Shown: positions 15,984 to 23,357 of the stretch, piece by piece
Numbering within the stretch: position 1 is the stretch's first letter
How the letters are laid out: the number at the start of each line of letters is the position of its first letter
From: Streptomyces liangshanensis
Lineage (GTDB): Bacteria; Actinomycetota; Actinomycetes; Streptomycetales; Streptomycetaceae
Assembly: GCF_011694815.1 (NCBI RefSeq)
Contig: NZ_CP050177.1
Span: 372,001-436,000, forward strand
DNA: 64,000 nt
Direction of reading: 5' to 3'
Made by a program: the position numbers and the translations under genes
Notes under the pieces: model-generated
Told to the model about the DNA's origin: nothing
The model's input: only the letters and a program-made list of their open reading frames with translations
Database searches by the model: none

Positions 15984-15998
15984 TAGGAAACTTTACTA
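15984..15998. promoter_or_regulatory. CsnR-box-like imperfect palindrome upstream of the GH8 gene
   Basis: TAGGAAACTTTACTA is close to the palindrome TAGGAAACTTTCCTA, which I recall as the type of operator found upstream of Streptomyces chitosanase genes and bound by the ROK repressor CsnR. It lies 69 bp upstream of the GH8 start. The rest of the 216-bp gap shows no gene. Confidence 0.45.
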
Positions 15999-16066
15999 AC
16001 CAACACCTTGTCGAGGTCATGACGGCGCGGCTAACTTCCCCACAACCCCCCTACCTCGGAGGCCCG

Positions 16067-17317
16067 ATGTCCCGCAGTCGCCGTGCGAGATGCGCAGCAG
16101 CCCTGTCCGCCACCGCCGTCCTCACCACCTGCGTGTGGACCGGACTCACCCCGGCCGCCGGTGCGGCCGACGGCCCGGCCGTCCCCTTCGGCAGTCATTC
16201 CTTCGCCTACGCGGCCGGCACCCTGGCGCCCAGCGGCGGCCAGGCCGCCGCGGACCGCGCCGTGATCGACTTCTACACGAAGTGGAAGTCGAACTTCATC
16301 AAGCAGAACTGTGGCAACGGTTGGTACGAGGTGTACGCGGCGGACGCGGACCACCCGTACGTCGCCGAGGCCCAGGGCTACGGCCTGGTCATCACGGCGC
16401 TGATGGCGGGCGCCGACGCGGACGCCAAGAAGATCTTCGACGGCATCCTCAAGTACGTCCTGGCCCACCCCTCCGTCAACAACCCCGACCTGCACGCGGC
16501 CGAGCAGGACACGGGGTGCAGGAGCGTCAACGGGAGCGACTCCGCCACCGACGGCGACCTGGACATCGCGTACGGACTGCTCCTCGCCCACAAGCAGTGG
16601 GGCAGCGGCGGCACGTACAACTACCAGAGCCTGGCGAACCGCCGGATCAACGCGATCAAGGCGAGCGAGGTGCACAGCGGCTCCAAGCTGATGAAGCTCG
16701 GTGACTGGTCGTCCGGCAGCTACGACCAGATCTCGCGCACGTCGGACTGGATCCCCGGACACTTCAAGGCGTTCCGCAAGGCCACCGGCGACAGCACCTG
16801 GGACGCGGTCCTGACCAAGACCCAGTCGGTGATCGGCAGTCTCCAGTCCAAGCACGCGTCCGCCACCGGGCTGCTGCCGGACTTCGTCGTCAACACGACG
16901 ACCACGCCGAAGCCGGCGGCGGGCGAGGTCCTGGAGGACGCGCACGACGGCGACTACAACTGGAACGCCTGCCGGGACCCGTGGCGCCTGGGCACGGACG
17001 CGGTCGTCAACAACGACAGCGCGTCCCGCACCGCCGTACGGAAGATGAACTCCTGGATCAAGACCAAGGCCGCGAACGACCCGGCCAAGATCCGGGACGG
17101 GTACAAGCTCAACGGCACCAGCTTCGGCACCGGCAACGAGCCCGCGTTCTTCGCGCCCTTCGCGGTCGCGGCCATGACCGACCCGGCCAGTCAGGCGTGG
17201 CTGGACGCGCTGTGGCAGAAGATGCTCGCCACCACGCCCAGCGGCACCGACTACTACTCCACCAGTGTGCAGTTGCAGACGATGCTCGTCGTCACGCACA
17301 ACTACTGGACTCCCTGA
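16067..17317 (+). CDS. Secreted GH8 glycoside hydrolase (chitosanase/endoglucanase type)
   Basis: A 416-residue secreted endo-glycosidase with inverting mechanism, expected to cut chitosan, beta-1,4-glucan or mixed-linkage glucan. A signal peptide (~1-34) ends PAAGAADG. The GH8 signature ATDGDLDIAYGLLLAHKQW is present, with Asp162 in the conserved position. Glu101 in YVAEAQGYG is the likely general acid. The (alpha/alpha)6 toroid fills the rest. The ATG at 16067 follows CTCGGAGGCCCG. The neighbours (AA10 upstream, GH18 41 bp downstream on the same strand) and the CsnR-like box favour chitosan as substrate, but that is inference. Confidence 0.92.
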   Translation: MSRSRRARCAAALSATAVLTTCVWTGLTPAAGAADGPAVPFGSHSFAYAAGTLAPSGGQAAADRAVIDFYTKWKSNFIKQNCGNGWYEVYAADADHPYVAEAQGYGLVITALMAGADADAKKIFDGILKYVLAHPSVNNPDLHAAEQDTGCRSVNGSDSATDGDLDIAYGLLLAHKQWGSGGTYNYQSLANRRINAIKASEVHSGSKLMKLGDWSSGSYDQISRTSDWIPGHFKAFRKATGDSTWDAVLTKTQSVIGSLQSKHASATGLLPDFVVNTTTTPKPAAGEVLEDAHDGDYNWNACRDPWRLGTDAVVNNDSASRTAVRKMNSWIKTKAANDPAKIRDGYKLNGTSFGTGNEPAFFAPFAVAAMTDPASQAWLDALWQKMLATTPSGTDYYSTSVQLQTMLVVTHNYWTP

Positions 17318-17358
17318 CCGCGCGTCACTCGGACCCCCACCTGAGGAGAACCAGCGAC

Positions 17359-18405
17359 ATGACGTCCTCGTACCACTCCATGCTCCAGCGGCGCCCCCGC
17401 CTTCTGGCGGTCTCCGCGGCCCTGTCCCTGGCGGCCACCGCCGCCCTGTCCGCGGCCACCACCGCGACCGCGACCGACGGCGGCGCGCCCGCCGCCAAGG
17501 CCGCGGCGGCCGCGCCGGTCGGGCTCAACGCCCCCTACCTGTACCTGGGTTGGGGCAGTCCCCAGAGCGCCACGTCGGTCATGAGCGCGACCGGCGTCAA
17601 GCAGTTCACGATGGCGTTCATCCTCTCCGACGGCGGCTGCAACCCCAAGTGGGACGGGAACAGGGCGCTGACGGGCGGGAACGACCAGTCCACGATCAAC
17701 GCGATACGCGCCGCCGGCGGTGACGTGACCGTCTCCATCGGCGGCTGGTCCGGCAACAAGCTCGGTGAGAAGTGTTCGTCCGCCACCGCCCTCGCGGGGG
17801 CGTACCAGAAGACCATCGACGCGCTGAAGCTGAAGTCCATCGACATCGACATCGAGGACACCGAGTTCACCAACGCCACGGTCCGCGAGCGGGTGGTGGA
17901 CGCGCTGAAGATCGTCAAGACCAACAACCCCGGGGTGGCCGTGTACGTCACCTTCGGCACCACCAGGACGGGCCCGGACGCGACCGGCCTCGACCTGATC
18001 AAGCGGGGGGCGAACAACAAGCTGGACATCGAGGGCTGGGCGGTCATGCCGTTCGACTTCGACGAGGGCACCATCGACATGGTGGCCGCCACCAAGGGCG
18101 CGGTGGACGGCCTCAAGAACGCGGTGGCCTCGGCGTACGGGCTCTCCTCGGACGCCGCGTACCGCAAGGTCGGCTTCTCCTCGATGAACGGCAAGTCGGA
18201 CGTGCCGGGCGAGACCGTGTCCGTGGCCAACTTCAAGTCGATGGTGAGCTACGCGACCAGCAAGCACCTGTCCCGGGTGAGCTTCTGGGCGGTCAACCGG
18301 GACCGCTCCTGCGGGGGCGGCACCACGGACGCCGGCGCGGACTGCAGTGGTGTGAGCCAGAGCGCGCTCGACTTCACCAAGGCACTGGCCGCGTACACCG
18401 GCTGA
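17359..18405 (+). CDS. Secreted GH18 chitinase-like protein
   Basis: A 348-residue secreted chitinase-type enzyme. The signal peptide spans ~1-40. The TIM barrel shows VTVSIGGWSG (~130-139) and the catalytic strand SIDIDIED, with Glu166 as proton donor; the usual DGxDxDxE is reduced here to DIDIE. MPFDFDEG and SRVSFWAVNRD are the later barrel strands. No chitin-binding module is present. The ATG at 17359 follows GAGGAGAACCAGCGAC. The 41-bp gap to the GH8 stop suggests one transcript. A strong hairpin at 18461-18502 ends it. Confidence 0.9.
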   Translation: MTSSYHSMLQRRPRLLAVSAALSLAATAALSAATTATATDGGAPAAKAAAAAPVGLNAPYLYLGWGSPQSATSVMSATGVKQFTMAFILSDGGCNPKWDGNRALTGGNDQSTINAIRAAGGDVTVSIGGWSGNKLGEKCSSATALAGAYQKTIDALKLKSIDIDIEDTEFTNATVRERVVDALKIVKTNNPGVAVYVTFGTTRTGPDATGLDLIKRGANNKLDIEGWAVMPFDFDEGTIDMVAATKGAVDGLKNAVASAYGLSSDAAYRKVGFSSMNGKSDVPGETVSVANFKSMVSYATSKHLSRVSFWAVNRDRSCGGGTTDAGADCSGVSQSALDFTKALAAYTG

Positions 18406-18460
18406 TCACCCCGCACACTCCGTACGAGCCCACGCGTCCGTACGGACTCCGTACGACAGG

Positions 18461-18502
18461 AGCGGCGCGGGGGACGGGGTCGGTCCCGTTCCCCGCGCCG
18501 CT
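18461..18502. terminator. Bidirectional terminator after GH18
   Basis: A perfect 12-bp outer stem, AGCGGCGCGGGG (18461-18472) with CCCCGCGCCGCT (18491-18502), encloses an inner GACGGG/CCCGTT stem. It lies between the convergent GH18 and GntR genes. Confidence 0.85.
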
Positions 18503-18518
18503 CCGGCGTGTCAGCGGC

Positions 18519-19295
18519 TCAGCGGCGCGCGGTGTCGTTCGAGGAGGCGAGGGTGGTACGGAGGCGGTATCTCTCGCCGCTGTACTCCACCGTCGAGGCC
18601 AGCAGGGGCCGTTGGTCCGGGGCGTGGATCGTCTGGTCCAGGACCAGGACGGGCGCCCCTGGCTCGATCTCCAGCCGGACCGCCAGTTCGTCGTCGGCGC
18701 TGCGGGCCTCGATCGTGGCCATCGACCTGCTCAGCTCGATGCCCTGTTCGCGCAGCGCCTCGAACAGGGACGCGGTGCCGAAGTCGGTGGTGGTGAGGGA
18801 CGGGACGAGGTCGGCGGCGATGATGGTGCGGTCGACCGCGATCCGTACGCCGTTGAGGAGCCGTACCCGCTCCAGGTGCAGCAGGGGGGTGCCGGCGGGA
18901 ACCCCGAGCCGGTCCGCCTCGTCGAGCGAGGCCGCCTCCACCGCCTGGCGCAGGACGAGCGAGCTGGGCCGCATGTGCTTGCGGTGCGCGGTGGTGGTGA
19001 ACGACTCCAGGTCGTTGGGCCACTCGCGGGCCGCCACCGGCTGCGCGACGAACCAGCCGCGGCCGTGCGACGCGGTCAGGACCCCCTGGTCCACCAGGTG
19101 CGAGAGCGCCTTGCGGAGGGTCACCCGCGAGATGTCGAGCTGGGCGCAGAGTTCCCGCTCGGGTGGCAGCTTCGCGCCGGCCGTCAGTTCCTGGCTCTCG
19201 ATCTGTTCGAGGATCGAGTCGGCAGCCTGTGACCACAGCGGGTCGGAACTGCGTTCGCGCCGCGGAGCGCGGATCGAGACGGCGTCGATGCCCAT
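18519..19295 (-). CDS. GntR-family regulator with UTRA ligand domain (HutC/DasR-type)
   Basis: A 258-residue regulator. The winged helix (~15-80) contains KLPPERELCAQLDISRVTLR and the wing GVLTASHGRGWFV. Residues ~95-240 form a UTRA domain (LEIEPGAPVLVLDQTI), which binds sugar phosphates or small acids in DasR/NagR relatives. The ATG at 19295 follows GGAGGTTCACCG. It diverges from the GH9 gene and sits next to the secreted chitin/chitosan enzymes, so it is the natural candidate regulator of the locus. It is shorter and less similar in layout to a global DasR; a local role is more likely. Confidence 0.9.
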   Translation of the reverse strand: MGIDAVSIRAPRRERSSDPLWSQAADSILEQIESQELTAGAKLPPERELCAQLDISRVTLRKALSHLVDQGVLTASHGRGWFVAQPVAAREWPNDLESFTTTAHRKHMRPSSLVLRQAVEAASLDEADRLGVPAGTPLLHLERVRLLNGVRIAVDRTIIAADLVPSLTTTDFGTASLFEALREQGIELSRSMATIEARSADDELAVRLEIEPGAPVLVLDQTIHAPDQRPLLASTVEYSGERYRLRTTLASSNDTARR

Positions 19296-19332
19296 CGGTG
19301 AACCTCCAGCAATCACCGGAAAGATACCACTA

Positions 19333-19361
19333 TTGACCACTTGCCTTCCACTGCATACCTT
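19333..19361 (+). promoter_or_regulatory. Promoter of the GH9 gene with ACCAC direct repeats
   Basis: TTGACC (19333-19338) and TACCTT (19356-19361) are 17 bases apart. ACCAC occurs twice (19326-19330 and 19336-19340) with ten-base spacing over the -35, a plausible site for the divergent GntR regulator. Confidence 0.5.
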
Positions 19362-19422
19362 GTCCGGGAACGGCGGCCGGACGGCCGCGGACCCCCACCG
19401 ACGGAAGGCGCGGTGCTCACAG

Positions 19423-21159
19423 GTGATCTCCAGGGACGACACGCGTGCCAGGCCGACGATCCTGGCCGACCACCTCGGGTACGGCCTGGGCGGCGCCCCC
19501 GCCGTGGTGCTCGCCCTGCCCGGCGGGACGGCGCCGGCCGCGGTCGGCCTGCGGGCGGAGGACGGCTCGGCGCCGGAGCGCCCGCTCGTGCCCGGCCCGG
19601 TCGAGGCCGTCCCCGGCTGGAGCGCCGGGCCCTTCGCCCGGGTCGCGCTGCCCCCGGATCTGCCGCCCGGCCGGTACGTGGTGCGCGTCGTGGAGAGCGA
19701 CGGCCGCGTCACCGTGTCGGAGCCGTTCGCGCGCTCCGCCGACCGCCTCCAGCGCGCGACGATGTCCGACGTGCTCAGCTACTTCAAGGCCATGCGGTCG
19801 AGCGGCGAGATCGACCGCAAGGACCGGCGGGCCGCGCTGTGGGGCGACACCACGGGACGGCACGTCGACGCGCGGGGCGGCTGGCTCGACGCGAGCGGTG
19901 ACACCAGCAAGTTCCTGAGCCACCTCACGTACACCCGCACGATGAGCCCGCAGCAGATCCCGCTGTGCGCGTGGGCCATGCTCGCCGCCCGTGACGTGCT
20001 CGCCGCCCAACACCCCGCGCTGGTCGGGTCGTTGAGCGCCCGGCTGCGTGACGAGGCCCTGTGGGGAGCCGACTTCCTGGTGCGCTTCCGGGCGCCCGAG
20101 GGCTACTTCTACACGGGGATCTTCGACGCCCTGACCAAGCGGCTGGAGGAGCGGGTGGTGACGGCCCCGCTGCCCGAGTGCGTCCGCACCGACCGCTACC
20201 AGGCCGCCTACCGCCACGGCGGCGGCCTCGCGATCGCGGCGCTGGCCCGCGCCTCGCACGCCGACGACGAGGGCGAGTTCTCCCGGGAGACCTACTTCGG
20301 CGCGGCGCTCGACGGCTTCACCCACCTGGAGAAGCACAACACCGCGTACCTGGAAGACGGTACGGAGAACGTCCTGGACGACTACACCGCCCTGCTCGCC
20401 GCCGCCGAACTGGTCGCGGCGGGCGCCGATCCCGAGCACGGGGCGCACGACGCCGCGCGGCGCCGGGCCCGGTCGCTCCTGGAGCGGTACGTCCGGCCGG
20501 GCGACGGTCCCGGCTGGTTCGTCGCGGACGCCGAGGGCCGGCCCTTCTTCCACGCCGTCGAGGCCGGCCTGCCCGTCCTGGCCCTCCTGCGCTTCGCCGA
20601 GACCCTGCCCGGGGCGCCCGAAGCGGCCCCCGCGCGGGCGCTGGCGGTCGAGGCGATGCTCGACACCGTCGACCGCACCCACGCCGTACCGAACCCGTTC
20701 GGCTACCCGCGCCAGCGGGTGCGGCCCCTCGGCGGGACCGACCGGGACGCGTTCTTCTTCCCGCACGCCAACGAGACCGGCTACTGGTGGCAGGGCGAGA
20801 ACGCCACCATCGCCTCGCTGTCCGCGGCGGCCTCGGCGTGCGCCACCGCCGACGGCGTGACGGAGGAGGGGCGCCGCCGGCTGACCGCGTTCGCCGACGA
20901 CCAGCTGGCCTGGATCACCGGGCGCAACCCGTTCGACGCGTCCATGCTCCAGGGGCGGGGCCGGGGCAACGTCGACTACGCCTCGGACTTCCCCAACCTG
21001 CCCGGCGGCATCGTCAACGGCGTCACCTCGGGCTGGACCGACGAGGACGACATCGCGTTCCGCCCCCAGGACGCGCCGGAGGACGAGTCCTGGCGGTGGG
21101 CCGAGCAGTGGATCCCGCACACCGGCTGGTTCCTGCTGGCCGTCGCGTACGCCCGCTGA
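19423..21159 (+). CDS. GH9-family glycoside hydrolase without signal peptide (cytoplasmic)
   Basis: A 578-residue protein with an N-terminal Ig-like CelD domain (~10-105, starting TILADHLGYGL) and a GH9 (alpha/alpha)6 catalytic domain (~115-575). The usual DAGDY motif reads DASGDTSKF, with Asp156 and Asp160. The late catalytic Glu is probably Glu561 in RWAEQWIPHTGWF. NPFGYPRQ and ITGRNPFDASMLQG are further GH9 landmarks. There is no signal or Tat peptide at the GTG start (19423), which is the first in-frame start. Known GH9 proteins include exo-beta-glucosaminidases. Together with its place beside LPMO, GH8, GH18 and the GntR regulator, this suggests intracellular cleavage of imported glucosamine oligomers (inference). 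Confidence 0.82.
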   Translation: MISRDDTRARPTILADHLGYGLGGAPAVVLALPGGTAPAAVGLRAEDGSAPERPLVPGPVEAVPGWSAGPFARVALPPDLPPGRYVVRVVESDGRVTVSEPFARSADRLQRATMSDVLSYFKAMRSSGEIDRKDRRAALWGDTTGRHVDARGGWLDASGDTSKFLSHLTYTRTMSPQQIPLCAWAMLAARDVLAAQHPALVGSLSARLRDEALWGADFLVRFRAPEGYFYTGIFDALTKRLEERVVTAPLPECVRTDRYQAAYRHGGGLAIAALARASHADDEGEFSRETYFGAALDGFTHLEKHNTAYLEDGTENVLDDYTALLAAAELVAAGADPEHGAHDAARRRARSLLERYVRPGDGPGWFVADAEGRPFFHAVEAGLPVLALLRFAETLPGAPEAAPARALAVEAMLDTVDRTHAVPNPFGYPRQRVRPLGGTDRDAFFFPHANETGYWWQGENATIASLSAAASACATADGVTEEGRRRLTAFADDQLAWITGRNPFDASMLQGRGRGNVDYASDFPNLPGGIVNGVTSGWTDEDDIAFRPQDAPEDESWRWAEQWIPHTGWFLLAVAYAR

Positions 21160-21166
21160 CCCGTAC

Positions 21167-21208
21167 GCCTCCCGACCCCGTACGCCCGCGCCTCACGGGC
21201 CGGGAGGC
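21167..21208. terminator. Possible terminator between GH9 and the Lrp-type gene
   Basis: GCCTCCCG (21167-21174) pairs with CGGGAGGC (21201-21208) around an inner CCCG/CGGG pairing in the gap of two convergent genes. Confidence 0.45.
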
Positions 21209-21215
21209 CGTTCGG

Positions 21216-22172
21216 TCAGCCCCGTCCCGGCCGCTTCACCGCGCGCCCCACCAGGATCGTCTCCGTCCGCGTGATGGAACGGCCCGTCAGCTCCTCCGTG
21301 AGGAAGCGGTAGAGGGCCCGCGCGTCGCGCAGCCACACCGCCACGCAGAGGTTGGCCGTACCCGAGGTGGCGAGGGCGCCGTGGACGGCGGGGTGCCGGG
21401 CCAGGGCGCGGCCCGCGGCGTCCAGGTGGTCGGGCGGCACCTCCATCCAGACGTTCGCGTCGATGCCCATGCCGAGGCGCCGGGGGTCGACCACCACCTG
21501 GGTGAGGAGGCGGCGGCCGGAGAGGAGCGCGGCCAGCCGGCGCCGTACCGTCGACTCCGCGAGCCCGGTCCGCGCGGCCACGGCCGCCGCCGTGAGCCGT
21601 CCGTCGCCCTCCAGCGCGGTGACGATGGCCTCGTCGGGCCCGTCGAGGGGTGACGGGTAGGCCGCCGGCCCGGACTCCGGTGTCAGGGCGGTGCGTTCGT
21701 CGTCCGTGAGGACGTCGAGGCGCCAGTCGGTGGCGTCGGAGAAGACGTGCAGCACGGTCTGCGCGGAGACGGACGTCACGGCGCCGGTGGCCGGCAGCTG
21801 TTCGAGGACAAGGCGGTTCCCGGGCCCGGCCCCGGGGAGCAGTACGGCCGAGATCTCGTCGCCGCTCGCCGACACGTCGATCAGGGGGATGTCGTCCCGG
21901 GCCGCGAGCGCGGACGTGATCGCCTCGATCCGGCCCCGCAGGACGCGGACGCGGAGCATCATCGCGCCGGCGGCGTCGTCGCGGGGGCGGCTGCCGAGGA
22001 CCTGTACGCTCCCGTCGCCCAGCAGCTTCTTGAGGCTGCGGTGGACGTCGCGGGGACCGAGGCCGAGGACGGCGGCGGCGCGCTCGGCGGTGACCCTGCC
22101 GTCGCACTGGAGGGCCGCGATCACCCGCTGTTCCCGGACGGGGAGCGGCTCGGGCGTCCCGGGCAGGGGCAT
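21216..22172 (-). CDS. Lrp/AsnC-type transcriptional regulator with two HTH units
   Basis: A 318-residue regulator, about twice the length of classical Lrp. An N-terminal HTH (~12-58, VTAERAAAVLGLGPRDVHRSL) and a second HTH (~185-230, LTAAAVAARTGLAESTVRRR) are each followed by an RAM-like ligand region (VLRGRIEAITSALAA and NVWMEVPPDHLDAAGRAL). The pattern of two fused AsnC units is common in actinobacteria. Such proteins sense amino acids or related small molecules. No target gene is evident; the divergent gene is the IMPase-like protein, and the 226-bp gap contains a 13-bp tandem repeat that might be its binding region. Confidence 0.88.
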   Translation of the reverse strand: MPLPGTPEPLPVREQRVIAALQCDGRVTAERAAAVLGLGPRDVHRSLKKLLGDGSVQVLGSRPRDDAAGAMMLRVRVLRGRIEAITSALAARDDIPLIDVSASGDEISAVLLPGAGPGNRLVLEQLPATGAVTSVSAQTVLHVFSDATDWRLDVLTDDERTALTPESGPAAYPSPLDGPDEAIVTALEGDGRLTAAAVAARTGLAESTVRRRLAALLSGRRLLTQVVVDPRRLGMGIDANVWMEVPPDHLDAAGRALARHPAVHGALATSGTANLCVAVWLRDARALYRFLTEELTGRSITRTETILVGRAVKRPGRG

Positions 22173-22209
22173 CGCGTCACCTTCTCGTTCTCGCCGGTGT
22201 CTGTGGAGG

Positions 22210-22248
22210 TACCTGTCGCGGATGCCTGTCGGGGGTGCCTGTCGCGGG
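22210..22248. repeat. Three tandem 13-bp units upstream of the Lrp-type gene
   Basis: TACCTGTCGCGGA, TGCCTGTCGGGGG and TGCCTGTCGCGGG follow each other directly. They start 38 bp upstream of the Lrp-type start codon. Confidence 0.65.
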
Positions 22249-22398
22249 TGCCACGAAACACCGCGATCGGGGCATGATCAGCCATCGAGTATGCCATCCC
22301 TGCCGGTTCCGCTCGGATTTACGGGTCTTCGGGGCCGTGATCGTCCGCCGGGTCCGAGGCTGGTGCGTGTCCGACCCACCCACGCACGGAGGCACCCG

Positions 22399-23193
22399 AT
22401 GTCCGACCACGACCTGCTCCGCACGATGACCACCGCCGCCCGGACCGTCGGCAGACTGGTGGCCGCCACTCCCGTGCGGACGCCCGCCGCCACCTCGTGG
22501 GCGGAGTTCAGGGAGCGCTTCGAGCCGCTCGACCAGGACGCGACGGCGCTGTTCAAGGACCAGCTGGCGGGGCTGCGCCCGGACGCCGTGTGGGCCGGGG
22601 AACTCGGCGCGCACACGCCCGGGACCGGCGAGGTGTGGGTGGCGGACCCCGTGGACGGCGCCGTGCAGTTCCTCCAGGACATGCCGTACTGGTCCGTCAG
22701 CCTGACGCTCGTACGGGACCGCAGGCCGGTGGCGACCGTCCTGCACGCTCCGCTGCGCGGGGAGACCGTCACCGCCCTGGCGGGCCACGGCGCGTTCCGG
22801 GACGGCGTACCCCTGCGTCCGTCGCTCAAGACCGACCTGACGCTGGCGCTGCTCGGGACCAGCCAGCCGCCCCTGGTGGCCTCGCAGCCGTCGGCGGTAC
22901 GGGAGGCCGGCCGCTCGCTGTCCGCGGTGCTCCCGCACGTCGGCGCCGTCCGGAACCTCGGCCCGACGTCCTGGCAGGTCGCCGACACCGCGGCCGGGCG
23001 GCTCGACGCCTTCTGGGAGTACGGGACGGACGACACCAACCTCGTCGGCGGGGCGCTCGTCGCCGCGGAGGCCGGGCTGCGGGTGACCGACCTCGGCGGG
23101 CGGCCCTGGAGCATCGGCGCCACCAGCTTCCTCGCCGCGCCCGCCCAGCTCCACGGCCGGCTGCTCGATCTGCTCGAAGCGCCGGCCGGTTGA
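22399..23193 (+). CDS. Inositol monophosphatase-family protein with incomplete metal motif
   Basis: A 264-residue protein of the IMPase/FBPase fold. The motif WVADPVDGAVQFL matches WxxDPxDGTxNF. The upstream metal-binding GEE motif is reduced to GELGAH, and the C-terminal motif reads EYGTDDTNLVGGALVAAEAG instead of WDxxAG. These changes suggest a different substrate or weak catalysis. The ATG at 22399 follows CGGAGGCACCCG. It is divergent from the Lrp-type regulator and is followed after 164 bp by a SpoIIE phosphatase. Substrate unknown. Confidence 0.8.
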   Translation: MSDHDLLRTMTTAARTVGRLVAATPVRTPAATSWAEFRERFEPLDQDATALFKDQLAGLRPDAVWAGELGAHTPGTGEVWVADPVDGAVQFLQDMPYWSVSLTLVRDRRPVATVLHAPLRGETVTALAGHGAFRDGVPLRPSLKTDLTLALLGTSQPPLVASQPSAVREAGRSLSAVLPHVGAVRNLGPTSWQVADTAAGRLDAFWEYGTDDTNLVGGALVAAEAGLRVTDLGGRPWSIGATSFLAAPAQLHGRLLDLLEAPAG

Positions 23194-23210
23194 ACAGACC
23201 GGGCGGCCGA

Positions 23211-23224
23211 CGGGAAAGTTCCCG
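23211..23224. promoter_or_regulatory. Palindrome upstream of the first SpoIIE gene
   Basis: CGGGAAAGTTCCCG is an inverted repeat (CGGGAA / TTCCCG around AG) 134 bp upstream of the SpoIIE start codon. It could be an operator or a short hairpin after the IMPase-like gene. Confidence 0.4.
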
Positions 23225-23357
23225 CGGCCGGAGAGTGGGAACGGTCCTGCGCGAGCAGACTGTAGGTGTCGGTGGAAACGCGCCACCGGCCGTACGACCA
23301 GGTCACACGGTGTACGGAGGGCGCGTGACGCCGCCGGTGCCCGGTCGAGGAGGCGGC

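Noticed and set aside
18436..18447. GTCCGTACGGAC palindrome after GH18
   Set aside because: It has no loop, and such GTAC-centred palindromes are frequent in this genome. The true terminator is the hairpin at 18461-18502.
19417..21120. Long minus-strand frame over the GH9 gene
   Set aside because: A shadow of the GH9 frame, with no motif and no ribosome site.
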